Of a stretch of 64,000 nucleotides of DNA, positions 19,068-27,593 are shown one piece after another. Under the pieces are notes generated by a model. The model saw only the letters and a program-made list of their open reading frames with translations, was not told where the DNA came from and searched no databases. Positions within the stretch are counted from its first letter, which is position 1. Every line of letters begins with the position of its first letter. The stretch comes from Massiliimicrobium timonense (lineage in GTDB: Bacteria > Bacillota_I > Bacilli_A > Erysipelotrichales > Coprobacillaceae). The stretch covers positions 1 to 64,000 of the forward strand of contig NZ_NFLJ01000004.1 of assembly GCF_002160865.1 (NCBI RefSeq). Direction: 5' to 3'. A program made the position numbers and the translations under genes.

Positions 19068-19871
19068 TTAAATAATCTGTTGAGATATTAAAAATTGCGC
19101 AATACCATCTTCATTATTGGATGTTGTTATGTATTTTGCAACCTCTTTAATTTGTGGATTGGCATTTCCCATCGCCACACCAATATAATCTTTAATCATT
19201 TCATAGTCATTTAATTCATCACCAAAAGTTAAAATACTATCTAGTGGTAAATGTAAATCTTGACACAATTTTTGAATACCTTTTGATTTAGAAAGCTCTG
19301 GATTTAAAAACTCAAATAATATAGCTGTAGATTGAACACCTCGATAATGAGAATGTGAATTCATTTGATAATGCTGACTTATTTTTTGAATTTCTTCTTT
19401 TTCAGCCATAAATATCATTTTTTCTATCTGTTTATGATAATATGGTTTTAATCCATCAACAACAAGTGGTAATTTATTTTTTATTGCTATATTTTTAGCA
19501 AAATCATCTTCTTTTAAAACATGGAAAGATTCTTGATCATAAATCCCTGCATTAAAATGAAATTCTTTAAATTCATTGAATATCATTGGAATGTATTTTC
19601 CGTCCAATAAATAACATGAAAACATATTTTGAGTTCTCATATCAAAATAACAACCGCCATTAAATCCCATAATAATATCTACATACTCATCTATTTTCCA
19701 GTCTTTAATCAAATGTTTGACAGCATAAGGTGTACGTCCAGTTGCGATACCAAATAAAATATGTTTTTCTTTTAATTTTTTAATTGCTGCTATTGTTTTA
19801 GGTGTGACTATGCCATTATCATTCAGTAATGTTCCATCTATATCTACCAACACGAGCTTGATGTGATTCAT
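19068..19871 (-). CDS. Cof-type HAD hydrolase (sugar phosphatase family)
   Basis: 267 residues. Motif I VDIDGTLL supplies the nucleophile Asp. Motif II is in IATGRTPYAV, motif III is a Lys before the end of the cap, and motif IV is FGDELNDYEMI. The C2B-type cap and the ending YITTSNNEDGIAQFL are typical of the Cof/YidA group, which dephosphorylates sugar phosphates and cofactors such as FMN or PLP. It is the first gene of a two-gene operon with the esterase, and the link between the two substrates is not evident. Confidence 0.92.
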   Translation of the reverse strand: MNHIKLVLVDIDGTLLNDNGIVTPKTIAAIKKLKEKHILFGIATGRTPYAVKHLIKDWKIDEYVDIIMGFNGGCYFDMRTQNMFSCYLLDGKYIPMIFNEFKEFHFNAGIYDQESFHVLKEDDFAKNIAIKNKLPLVVDGLKPYYHKQIEKMIFMAEKEEIQKISQHYQMNSHSHYRGVQSTAILFEFLNPELSKSKGIQKLCQDLHLPLDSILTFGDELNDYEMIKDYIGVAMGNANPQIKEVAKYITTSNNEDGIAQFLISQQII

Positions 19872-19904
19872 AACTTATCCTCGCTTTCTTTATCTTGATT
19901 ATAA

Positions 19905-19944
19905 CATAAAAAAAAGAAATCCTGCTAAGTTTTGTTGTTAGCAG
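19905..19944 (-). terminator. Terminator of the DUF134-NifX gene
   Basis: CTGCTAA (19922-19928) pairs with TTAGCAG (19938-19944). On the minus strand the stem is followed by GATTTCTTTTTTTTA. Confidence 0.75.
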
Positions 19945-19951
19945 AATTATT

Positions 19952-20635
19952 TTAGTGACAATGATGCTGTCCTTGACATTCATGTTCATGATGATTGCAT
20001 TCTGTTTCTGGATTATAATTCAAAGTTCCTTCAATGTAACTTTGAACCTGTGCCAAAGCATTACCACTTGCTCCTGGTAAAACTTTTATTCCAGCAGCAT
20101 TGAGGTGATTTTTAGCACCTCCACCAATACCTCCACAAATCACAGTATCAACACCTAATTGTGATAAAACACCTGCTAATGCACTACATCCAGACGTAGA
20201 AGTATCAATCATCTGTGATGAATCAATTTTCCCATCTTTAATATCACAAACTAAAAAGCTAGGACAATGTCCAAAATGTTGAAATACTTCTCCTTCAACA
20301 CATGTTACTGCAATTTTCATTTCTCTTTCTCCTTCACTATACTCTAATTGATAATGACCGCCATCTATTTCCATAGTATGACCTTCAATGATAAATCTGG
20401 AAATCTTATTTCTTGCACTATGATATAATGAAACAACACTACTTCTCGATATTTCCATCATTTGAGCACATTCCAATTGGCTATAACTCAAATAATCAAT
20501 TAATCTTATTGTTTCATATTCCTCTAATGATAAAATAATTTTTAGACAATCTTTTTTTTCACTTGTAAATCTTCTATATTCGGGCATCTTTCCAATTTTC
20601 TTTACCCTATTTTGTCTTCCTATGATTATCACCAT
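19952..20635 (-). CDS. DUF134 helix-turn-helix fused to a NifX/NifB-type metal cofactor domain
   Basis: 227 residues in two parts. Residues 1-100 match DUF134: RVKKIGKMPEYRRF, then LSLEEYETIRLIDYLSYSQLECAQMMEISRSS, a DNA-binding helix-turn-helix. Residues 107-205 match the dinitrogenase FeMo-cofactor-binding family: MKIAVTCVEGEVFQHFGHCPSFLVCDI, and DTVICGGIGGGAKNHLNAAGI. The tail is rich in His and Cys (CNHHEHECQGQHHCH), a probable metal-binding arm. Separate DUF134 and NifX-like genes are often neighbours in anaerobes; here they are one polypeptide, suggesting a metal- or cluster-responsive regulator. The start is uncertain: ATG 20635 lies at the predicted RNA start and has no ribosome site. 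Confidence 0.85.
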   Translation of the reverse strand: MVIIIGRQNRVKKIGKMPEYRRFTSEKKDCLKIILSLEEYETIRLIDYLSYSQLECAQMMEISRSSVVSLYHSARNKISRFIIEGHTMEIDGGHYQLEYSEGEREMKIAVTCVEGEVFQHFGHCPSFLVCDIKDGKIDSSQMIDTSTSGCSALAGVLSQLGVDTVICGGIGGGAKNHLNAAGIKVLPGASGNALAQVQSYIEGTLNYNPETECNHHEHECQGQHHCH

Positions 20636-20639
20636 TCAC

Positions 20640-20674
20640 ATTATATAGTTATAATTGACATATGTCAATTATAA
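20640..20674 (-). promoter_or_regulatory. Consensus promoter inside a 26-bp palindrome
   Basis: Positions 20649-20674 form a perfect 26-bp palindrome centred on TTGACATATGTCAA. On the minus strand TTGACA (20663-20668) is followed after 17 bases by TATAAT (20640-20645), a perfect sigma-A promoter for the DUF134-NifX gene. A repressor bound to the palindrome would cover the -35 box. The core TTGACNNNNGTCAA also resembles CRP/FNR-family sites. Confidence 0.75.
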
Positions 20675-20726
20675 TCAATTTTATGTCTTTATAAAATTAG
20701 CATAGTTCAAAAGTTATTGTATGTAA

Positions 20727-21770
20727 TTACTTGTCTTTTTTATAATGGCCTGTTTTTCCATCCATATAATAAAAGATACCTTCTATCATTTCCCCATCAG
20801 CCCACTTTCCGCTAAGAATTGTGCCATTTGGATAATAATAAGTTCCCTCAATACATTGATCATTTTTCCATTTTCCTTTGAGTATTGTCCCATCTTTAAA
20901 TATAGTTTTTCCTTCCCCATTACGTAAAACATCCCATTGTCCTTCGTAAATTGATTCATCAGTAAACACAATTTTCCCATAACCTTTAGGGTGACCATTT
21001 TCTATTTCACCATTATATATACCAGTACTAAACTCAATAGTTCCTTTACTTACACTATATTTTGCATTATATTCATCAAGATACATTTGTTGAGTAATCA
21101 AACGTGTTTTGTATAAAAAATAATTAGCCTGTGGATTTGCATAATCTCTCCATCCAATAATATATGCTGTCAATTCATCAACTTTATTATGTTGATAAGT
21201 ACTTAACATAATACTATCAGGAAAATAATGTAACGCTAAATCTTTGATATTTTTCATAATATAAAAGTCTACTGCTCCAAATAAATGTAGAGTTTCATGG
21301 ACAATAGTCGCCTCTAGACATGTAACATTTTTGACAAAAACCATTGCATATTCAATTTCATTTGGATATTCTTTTTGACATATATTTGCATATGAGGTAC
21401 TTTTCTTATTCACAAAAAACAAAAAACTAACTTCATCATATAAATGATTGCATTTTAAAGATTCAGATTGCTTTAAATATTTTTGTTTATTTTGATTCAT
21501 GTAATCATAAAACAATCTTGTACGAAATCCAGTCTTCAACAAAACCTTATCATTGTAATACTGTGACGTAACTTCAACATTAACCTGATAATATCTTGCA
21601 TTATTCTTTATAATCGTTATTGCTTGTTGTACTTTCTCTTTGACTATATTTTTACTATAATTATCCCATTCACTTTCTTCATCATCCAGAAATATACAAT
21701 ATAACAAGATATTTCCTAATAAACATCTATTATTACCTAAATTTTTGCCATGCAACAAGAAATGTTCCAT
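20727..21770 (-). CDS. Metzincin-like zinc protease with MORN repeats
   Basis: 347 residues without signal peptide. Around residue 158 is HETLHLFGAVD, the extended zinc-binding motif HExxHxxGxxD, whose third ligand Asp recalls snapalysin-type metzincins. The C-terminal third is a run of at least four MORN repeats (GHPKGYGKIVF, IYEGQWDVLRNGEGKTIF, LKGKWKNDQCIEGTYYYPNG, LSGKWADGEMIEGIFYYMDG), which bind membranes or proteins. ATG 21770 has AAAGGTGG in front. It is the last gene of the big minus-strand operon, after a 110-base gap. It may be a proteolytic effector or an accessory; the target is unknown. Confidence 0.75.
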   Translation of the reverse strand: MEHFLLHGKNLGNNRCLLGNILLYCIFLDDEESEWDNYSKNIVKEKVQQAITIIKNNARYYQVNVEVTSQYYNDKVLLKTGFRTRLFYDYMNQNKQKYLKQSESLKCNHLYDEVSFLFFVNKKSTSYANICQKEYPNEIEYAMVFVKNVTCLEATIVHETLHLFGAVDFYIMKNIKDLALHYFPDSIMLSTYQHNKVDELTAYIIGWRDYANPQANYFLYKTRLITQQMYLDEYNAKYSVSKGTIEFSTGIYNGEIENGHPKGYGKIVFTDESIYEGQWDVLRNGEGKTIFKDGTILKGKWKNDQCIEGTYYYPNGTILSGKWADGEMIEGIFYYMDGKTGHYKKDK

Positions 21771-21880
21771 TATATATTCGCCACCTTTTTACCATACATT
21801 TTTAACAACAACTCATACATCAAAAAGATGAATACATAACTATAAATTTTATTTTCTTATGAACATTTAAATTAATTTCA

Positions 21881-22969
21881 TCATTCAATTACATCTGGAA
21901 AAACAAACTGACTATCAATACCAGAATCAACTAAATCTTCACCATTATCAATAAGCCAATCTTCTATAAAATCATAATTAAAATGTCTACCAGTAGCTCT
22001 TGGAAAAAATTCTTGATCCCAATGATATCCATTCATTTGACTATCACACTTCATAAAACTACTTACGCATACTCCTTGTTCAATTCCACACGTTGCATCA
22101 ACATGATAGTATTGATTATTAATCCTGACCAAATTCCATGCATGATCCATACTTGAATCTTCGTTTAATATACCATGAATAACCATACATTCAATATTTA
22201 AAGATTCCATTAATGTCTTAAAAGCATATGCTATACCAGAACAAATTCCTCTCCCTTCAACTAAAGGTCCATATGAAAGATGAGGTGCCGGATCTATCGT
22301 AATTGACTCTAAATCCATTGCTAAATTATTATATGCTCGATGATCATACGATGTATTTTGTTGCAAGTATGAAAAAGCTAAAAAAACTTTTACAAAAGGA
22401 GGTATAACGAGTCCTCCTGTTAAATCTTTTGCTATCTGATTTGCCTTAAATTCAGCTTGTCTTTTTTTCTGATTTAACTGATTAAGAGGTAAACAATATG
22501 TAAATTTTGTTGTTAGAGCAATATTATCTGATAATTGATCAAATGTTATTGAATTATTTTCAACTTTATATAAACCTTCATATCGAATATGAAAATTATG
22601 AAAAGAGTCTATAATACGCTGAGATAAATCACTATGCCCATCTGAAATAAAATATAGTTTTTCTGGATTAGAAAGTGATTTATAATTTAATAATGTATAT
22701 GTACCATCATCAATGGTAATATCGTCCAATGAGTCAGGAGCATTTTGATTATAGTCTATAGTTACTGTATAATCAGCTATCATACTTAAACGACTATTTT
22801 TTGTATAAGAATAAGAATAGCTACTTATATAAAATAATAATCGTGGTTCTTGAATTAAAACTTCTTTTAATATTTTTTCAAAACTTATGGAAGATTTAAA
22901 AATTTGGAAGTTTGGTTTTTTATTGGATAAATAATAAATGACATTATTGACATTATCTTTTCTAGACAT
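21881..22969 (-). CDS. Transglutaminase-like cysteine protease-fold protein
   Basis: 362 residues. The transglutaminase-like core is in the C-terminal half: GRGICSGIAYAFKTLMESL with Cys near 241, DHAWNLVRINNQYYHVDAT with His near 276 and Asp near 290. These three make a complete catalytic triad. The N-terminal 180 residues are unassigned. There is no signal peptide, so it probably acts in the cytoplasm or is delivered by another route. It starts only 8 bases after the immunity gene with no clear ribosome site (coupled translation). Family members are proteases, amidases or cross-linkers. Role as effector is inferred from context. Confidence 0.78.
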   Translation of the reverse strand: MSRKDNVNNVIYYLSNKKPNFQIFKSSISFEKILKEVLIQEPRLLFYISSYSYSYTKNSRLSMIADYTVTIDYNQNAPDSLDDITIDDGTYTLLNYKSLSNPEKLYFISDGHSDLSQRIIDSFHNFHIRYEGLYKVENNSITFDQLSDNIALTTKFTYCLPLNQLNQKKRQAEFKANQIAKDLTGGLVIPPFVKVFLAFSYLQQNTSYDHRAYNNLAMDLESITIDPAPHLSYGPLVEGRGICSGIAYAFKTLMESLNIECMVIHGILNEDSSMDHAWNLVRINNQYYHVDATCGIEQGVCVSSFMKCDSQMNGYHWDQEFFPRATGRHFNYDFIEDWLIDNGEDLVDSGIDSQFVFPDVIE

Positions 22970-22977
22970 ATACTTAA

Positions 22978-23409
22978 TTAATATTCAAAATGTTCAGCTT
23001 GCCACATATTAATATAAAGTTCATTAAAATCATCAATATCATCATATTGAAAATGAACATCATAATGGCCATTCACATAAAAATCAAATGTCATTTCTCT
23101 CCAATCATCTCCACATTTTTTACAATAATCATGAATATCCTGTAGAATAAGGCTAACTTCATCTATGCTATCTTCTCTTAAATCATCTTCCGTTCCTTCC
23201 CAAAACTCTTTCAGCAAGTCTAAATAATCATCACCTGGTGAATATTGATAGTAAATTTGATAATTATCCATCAAGTGATCTTCTTTTATATAATAGAAAG
23301 AACCTAAAACAACATGATACCAATTTTCTGGTAATGCATTATTTAAGTGAAAAGCTAAATCTTTAAAATATTTATTCATTTTATCTTGATTTTCCTTTGT
23401 TGTTGCCAT
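22978..23409 (-). CDS. YezG-family (DUF600-like) immunity protein
   Basis: 143-residue acidic protein. The pattern LPENWYHVVLGSFYYIKEDH, then DYLDLLKEFWE and finally WREMTFDFYVNGHYDVHFQYDD resembles the YezG/DUF600 family (compare WxxxTFxxxxxGxFxxxxxYDD). Its founding member neutralises the nuclease toxin YeeF. It begins two bases after a nuclease gene of the matching type, with AGGATAG before the ATG, so it is most likely the antidote. High Asp/Glu content fits inhibition of a nucleic acid-binding enzyme. Confidence 0.75.
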   Translation of the reverse strand: MATTKENQDKMNKYFKDLAFHLNNALPENWYHVVLGSFYYIKEDHLMDNYQIYYQYSPGDDYLDLLKEFWEGTEDDLREDSIDEVSLILQDIHDYCKKCGDDWREMTFDFYVNGHYDVHFQYDDIDDFNELYINMWQAEHFEY

Positions 23410-23411
23410 AT

Positions 23412-23924
23412 CTATCCTCCGTTTCTAAAAGTTTTAGAATAATATTTAACATCACCATTTTCATTTTCTATACGATAAGAAATTCTAAAACGGTCCGGAC
23501 GTTCACTCTCGCCTTTATAAATCATTTTTATATCAACATCAACTTTTTTTCCCTCAGAAATATCCTTTACCCAGCTTTCTTCCAAAGCTTTATATTCATT
23601 ACGATTTAATCCTTTATCCATCGCAACTAAGTTATCTATTTTCCCAGATCCTTCAAATCGTGATGCAATAATATGTCCACCTTCATCATTTTCTTTACGA
23701 TCTTCATGTCCTGCCTCTAATTGGTGATTCCCATATCTCTTTCCTTCTCCTAGATGCAACACACCAGATGCTTCTTTAATTCTACCTTTGGAATCTGTTT
23801 CATAATGATACCCATTTTTCTCATACTCATAGTTTTCTTTTAATCGATAAGTTGACTGAAAATGATCATCATTTTCTTTTGTTTCATCAACTTCATCTTC
23901 TAAATCTTCAATATTTCTTTTCAT
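23412..23924 (-). CDS. DNA/RNA non-specific nuclease toxin (YeeF C-terminal type)
   Basis: 170 residues. The core GEGKRYGNHQLEAGHEDRKENDEGGHIIASRF followed by NLVAMDKGLNRNEYKALEESW is the Endonuclease_NS_2 pattern: catalytic His in GGHIIA (about residue 85), metal-binding Asn in NLV, then YKALE. The last part (YKGESERPDRFRISYRI) is the family's closing strand region. In LXG toxins this domain forms the C-terminus of a long secreted protein. Here a short charged segment (about 40 residues, rich in Glu/Asp) replaces the LXG part, so it is a free-standing toxin. The immunity gene follows immediately. All key residues seem intact. Confidence 0.8.
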   Translation of the reverse strand: MKRNIEDLEDEVDETKENDDHFQSTYRLKENYEYEKNGYHYETDSKGRIKEASGVLHLGEGKRYGNHQLEAGHEDRKENDEGGHIIASRFEGSGKIDNLVAMDKGLNRNEYKALEESWVKDISEGKKVDVDIKMIYKGESERPDRFRISYRIENENGDVKYYSKTFRNGG

Positions 23925-23930
23925 TTATCA

Positions 23931-26900
23931 TCACCTAAAAAATTTTTGAGAATTTAAAATATCTATAGCTATTTGATATTTATCACTACCAGTCATAGAC
24001 CAATATTTTTGACTATAAGAAAATAAAATATCATGAAAAATATCATTAAATAGTTCTGCTTGATAAGGATTTGATGGCCAACTATAATGTGATACAGGAT
24101 CTACTTCTAGAGGCATAACTAAATATTGCCCAATCACCTCTTTAATATTTTTTCCCCATCTCAAAGCCTCATTGATATCTTTTTGTTTTGGAGTTGAAAA
24201 TAAATCAAGGTGATCAACAATATTTAATGGAAAGATTTTAAAAACACTGGTTAATCTCAAAAAGTCAAACATAAAATCACGATAAACCCCTTTCAGTCGA
24301 TTATGATTGTTCTTTTCAAACAAAGAGGCACTATTTTCAAAGAAAACAGATATATCTAAAATAATTTCTTGAATTTTATCTTCTGATAAAATATTTACCT
24401 GACCTTTTGCGGTTAATTCTTTCACCAAATCAATTGTATCATTTCTTAAATCATAATAATCTTTGTCATAAATTCGACTGAATAAAAATTGAACAACAGC
24501 TCCTTTAACCCTTATATAATTATTTCGATCATAAATGACATCTTGTCGTGTTCCTAGTACATGGTTATTCCAGATATTTCCCATTTTAGCAAGCAATGTA
24601 TTAGTCCATCCGACATGATAAATAGCTGCAACACCAATATCTAATCTGCTTAATTCTTTTATTTGTTCTTCGTTTAAACTTAATGCAGCACCCATAGCTT
24701 CACAATCTTCCTTATTAGGCAATCTCATAACAATTTTAATGGCTGTATTTTTAATAGCTGTTTCATCAATAGCTGATGGTGATTGATCAATAATCATAAA
24801 TCCTTCACCAAAACTTCGCATTTCTGCAATACATCCACATAGCATCTTAACTGATTGTCCTTGAACATTTCCTGATTCAATGTTTGTATCTTGTGAACAA
24901 CGTTTTAAAATATTATGTGCTTCTTCTAATACTGTAATATGCTGAAGTGATGCATTTAATGTCTTACGTGTAGCTTTACGATACTCTTGTAATCTAATAA
25001 TAAGAACACCCATAATGAGTGATTTTGTATCTTCTGAACCAATACTACTCAAATCAATAATTGTATTACTATCAAACAATACTTTATCAGCAATACCTAT
25101 AGAATTTCCAAAAATCTGACCTTCAAAACCATTATTTAAAGAAGATACACGATTTAATAAAGCTCCTTTATAATCTCCTTTAGATTGTTTCGAGTATGGT
25201 GAATCATCAATAATCTGATTTAAGGCTATTTCTAAATCTTTAAATGTTGGATATTTGCTTCCCCTATCGACAATCCTTATTGAATATTCTAAATCCCAAC
25301 CATGATCAATATAAACTTTTTCAAATGCCTGTTTTAATAATCCTGGCATAGCTCCATATAATGGCCAGCAAGCACATACTGTAGAACTCAAACGATCTAA
25401 ATGTTCTCTAATATGAATATGAGGGTTAAATTCAAAAGGATTAATTTGTAATTTTCGATAAGCGCTATCTTCTGCAACAAAAATATTTATACTTTTTAAT
25501 GCAGCAAATTCAACCTTATATTCTCCCTTAGCTGGCTCAATTACAAGAAATGGAATCTTTCGCTTAATCATTTCATATAATAAATTATAGGTTGTATTAC
25601 TTTTACCAGATCCTGATGCTCCACAAATAAAACTATGCGAAGCAAAAGAGTCTAAATTAAGACACACTGGTGTATGCTCAATACTCCCCATATGATAAAC
25701 GTTACCAAAATCGATTGGTCTTTTTATTTTTTGACGCCAATTTTCTGGAACATTACGTCCAAATTCTGCCGCACTATCAACTACAACTCCCGGAACGGAA
25801 CGGTGCGGTATGCCTAACATAACTGGTAATTCTTTACCCGAAACCATTAATGCAGGAGTTAAACATTGTGCCGGAATAGATTGACCTTTCTCATCAATGA
25901 GCGAGATCATATTTCCATCATTATCTAATTTATACATTTCTAATTCAATTTCTGGGTGATAAAGATTTCCTAAGTATTCCAAAATTTTATCTCTATCAAT
26001 TTGTCCGCCAGGTTTGCAAGCATTCCACTCATTAATATACGCATGACTTGCTCCTTTATTATCCCCTGCTAATAAAGAAAGTAATGTTGCTATAGCAATA
26101 GAAGCTGTTGAAGAATCTTCTGTAATAATATAACTTGCAGCATTCCACATTCCAAACAATTGGTTTGATTCAATTCTTTTAATCATAACATCAAGTTTTT
26201 CTAACATATCTACAACGGCCTTATTATCTCTAGTCACAGACACTGTACGTGTTGTACCATGTGTCCTGCCCAAAGCCTCTGATTCATTTGAATTATCACC
26301 ATCAGTAGTAACATTTCCTTGACTATATCCCGTACTTATTCCTTCACTTTGAGCAAGAGTTGATGACCATGATGAACCATTAGAGAAACCAATACCATCC
26401 CATGAAGAAGAAAAACCACTATTTTTACCCTTTCCATGAGCTATACTAGATGTATGGTTTGTTCCATAAGAATTAGATATAGATTGACTTGTAGAATGAC
26501 TGATTCCATTAGAAATTGTATAATTAATACTATCTGTTTCACTTTCAGCATAACTAGCTTGTTCTTTAGCATAAGGGGATAAAGATGTATATATATCTTC
26601 AAAACCACCCTTAGCCAAATCCATTGCCTCACTAGATATTTTTTGGGCTAATACAACAAGTGTATATTTCTTCCCATTCATTGTATCAATAAATTTCTCA
26701 TAACCCTGTGAAGTCAAGAATCTACCCTTTTGTTGTTCTTCTTCCCTTCTTCCAGGAATCATACTCATTGCTTTAACTGTTGTGCTTCTTTTCTGCTTTA
26801 AATCTGTTGAAAAAGAATCTAATAACTTTTCTTTATCTAGATTATTTAATTTAGATAACTCACAACCAGGAAATTGCCCTTTAAAATTACTACATAGCAA

Positions 26901-27353
26901 ATTACCAGCAACCGATTCATTATTTTCACTATTCACACATAAATATAATTGTGCATATTTACCGTCACTTTGAATGATAATTCCAACAGTTCCTCCAAAA
27001 GTATACATTGCTGAATAAACACTTACTAATTTTTCAAAATTATCTTCATCTTGATTATACATAATTTTCGTTACATTATAGATAGCAATATTCTTAAGAC
27101 GATTTTTTTTATTAGCTTCTAATACACCAACTTTACTTTTGTATAAATCACCATATCCAGCAGGTTGAAGCATTTCCATATGACGACTATTTACAAAGAC
27201 ATCTAATAATTTTAATGAATCTTTTAATCCTTCCAAACGTTGTTTTGTCATTAATAATTGTTTTGCTTTTTCTTCTTTAGCATCTTTACTTTTTTTTGTT
27301 TGATAGCGCATGTTGGTCTTTTTATTTCCATTATAATCCGCTATATTTGGCAT
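23931..27353 (-). CDS. HerA/FtsK-like ATPase (DUF87 type) with serine-rich linker
   Basis: 1140-residue P-loop motor. Residues 1-270 are an unassigned N-terminal domain. About 275-355 is a low-complexity Ser/Gly/Asn-rich stretch (for example ISHSTSQSISNSYGTNH). Walker A GASGSGKSN is near 577-585, EPAKGEYK follows, and Walker B ITVLEEAHN is near 806-814. A sensor block SPSAIDETAIKNTAIKIVMR precedes the arginine region. The arrangement resembles HerA-type hexameric translocases used in DNA end processing and conflict systems. There are no membrane helices, so it is soluble. AAGGGGG precedes the ATG. It sits directly before the nuclease gene (6 bases), so it could feed DNA to, or control, the nuclease; that is inference. 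Confidence 0.85.
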   Translation of the reverse strand: MPNIADYNGNKKTNMRYQTKKSKDAKEEKAKQLLMTKQRLEGLKDSLKLLDVFVNSRHMEMLQPAGYGDLYKSKVGVLEANKKNRLKNIAIYNVTKIMYNQDEDNFEKLVSVYSAMYTFGGTVGIIIQSDGKYAQLYLCVNSENNESVAGNLLCSNFKGQFPGCELSKLNNLDKEKLLDSFSTDLKQKRSTTVKAMSMIPGRREEEQQKGRFLTSQGYEKFIDTMNGKKYTLVVLAQKISSEAMDLAKGGFEDIYTSLSPYAKEQASYAESETDSINYTISNGISHSTSQSISNSYGTNHTSSIAHGKGKNSGFSSSWDGIGFSNGSSWSSTLAQSEGISTGYSQGNVTTDGDNSNESEALGRTHGTTRTVSVTRDNKAVVDMLEKLDVMIKRIESNQLFGMWNAASYIITEDSSTASIAIATLLSLLAGDNKGASHAYINEWNACKPGGQIDRDKILEYLGNLYHPEIELEMYKLDNDGNMISLIDEKGQSIPAQCLTPALMVSGKELPVMLGIPHRSVPGVVVDSAAEFGRNVPENWRQKIKRPIDFGNVYHMGSIEHTPVCLNLDSFASHSFICGASGSGKSNTTYNLLYEMIKRKIPFLVIEPAKGEYKVEFAALKSINIFVAEDSAYRKLQINPFEFNPHIHIREHLDRLSSTVCACWPLYGAMPGLLKQAFEKVYIDHGWDLEYSIRIVDRGSKYPTFKDLEIALNQIIDDSPYSKQSKGDYKGALLNRVSSLNNGFEGQIFGNSIGIADKVLFDSNTIIDLSSIGSEDTKSLIMGVLIIRLQEYRKATRKTLNASLQHITVLEEAHNILKRCSQDTNIESGNVQGQSVKMLCGCIAEMRSFGEGFMIIDQSPSAIDETAIKNTAIKIVMRLPNKEDCEAMGAALSLNEEQIKELSRLDIGVAAIYHVGWTNTLLAKMGNIWNNHVLGTRQDVIYDRNNYIRVKGAVVQFLFSRIYDKDYYDLRNDTIDLVKELTAKGQVNILSEDKIQEIILDISVFFENSASLFEKNNHNRLKGVYRDFMFDFLRLTSVFKIFPLNIVDHLDLFSTPKQKDINEALRWGKNIKEVIGQYLVMPLEVDPVSHYSWPSNPYQAELFNDIFHDILFSYSQKYWSMTGSDKYQIAIDILNSQKFFR

Positions 27354-27365
27354 AAAATTCCCCCT

Positions 27366-27584
27366 TTACAAAGCTTCGTCAATCTCTAAATCTTCTTCAT
27401 TGATATAGTCCCCTTCACGTTTACTATCAATATAATCAGATTGCTTTAAATCTTTCATATCGTATCTATCCTTAATATCTTCCATCTGTTGATTAAACTT
27501 TATTTTATCTTCATCACTCATTTCATCATAATGCATAGACTTTTTTTTCAATAATTGAAACTCATCAAATGATTTCTTCTTCAT
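27366..27584 (-). CDS. Acidic mini-protein B
   Basis: 72 residues, highly charged, starting MKKKSFDEF. It shares the block HYDEMSDEDKxKFxxxxExIxxxY with the protein encoded just upstream, so the two are tandem paralogues. The acidic tail EGDYINEEDLEIDEAL has no fold I recognise. A clear AAGGAG precedes the ATG, and gaps of 9 and 12 bases join it to its neighbours. It could be an adaptor or inhibitor of one of the ATPases. Confidence 0.7.
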   Translation of the reverse strand: MKKKSFDEFQLLKKKSMHYDEMSDEDKIKFNQQMEDIKDRYDMKDLKQSDYIDSKREGDYINEEDLEIDEAL

Positions 27585-27593
27585 AATACTCCT

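Noticed and set aside
26000-26600. Ser-rich stretch as a CRISPR-like or tandem DNA repeat
   Set aside because: The codons repeat only loosely and no regular unit length exists; it is protein low complexity.
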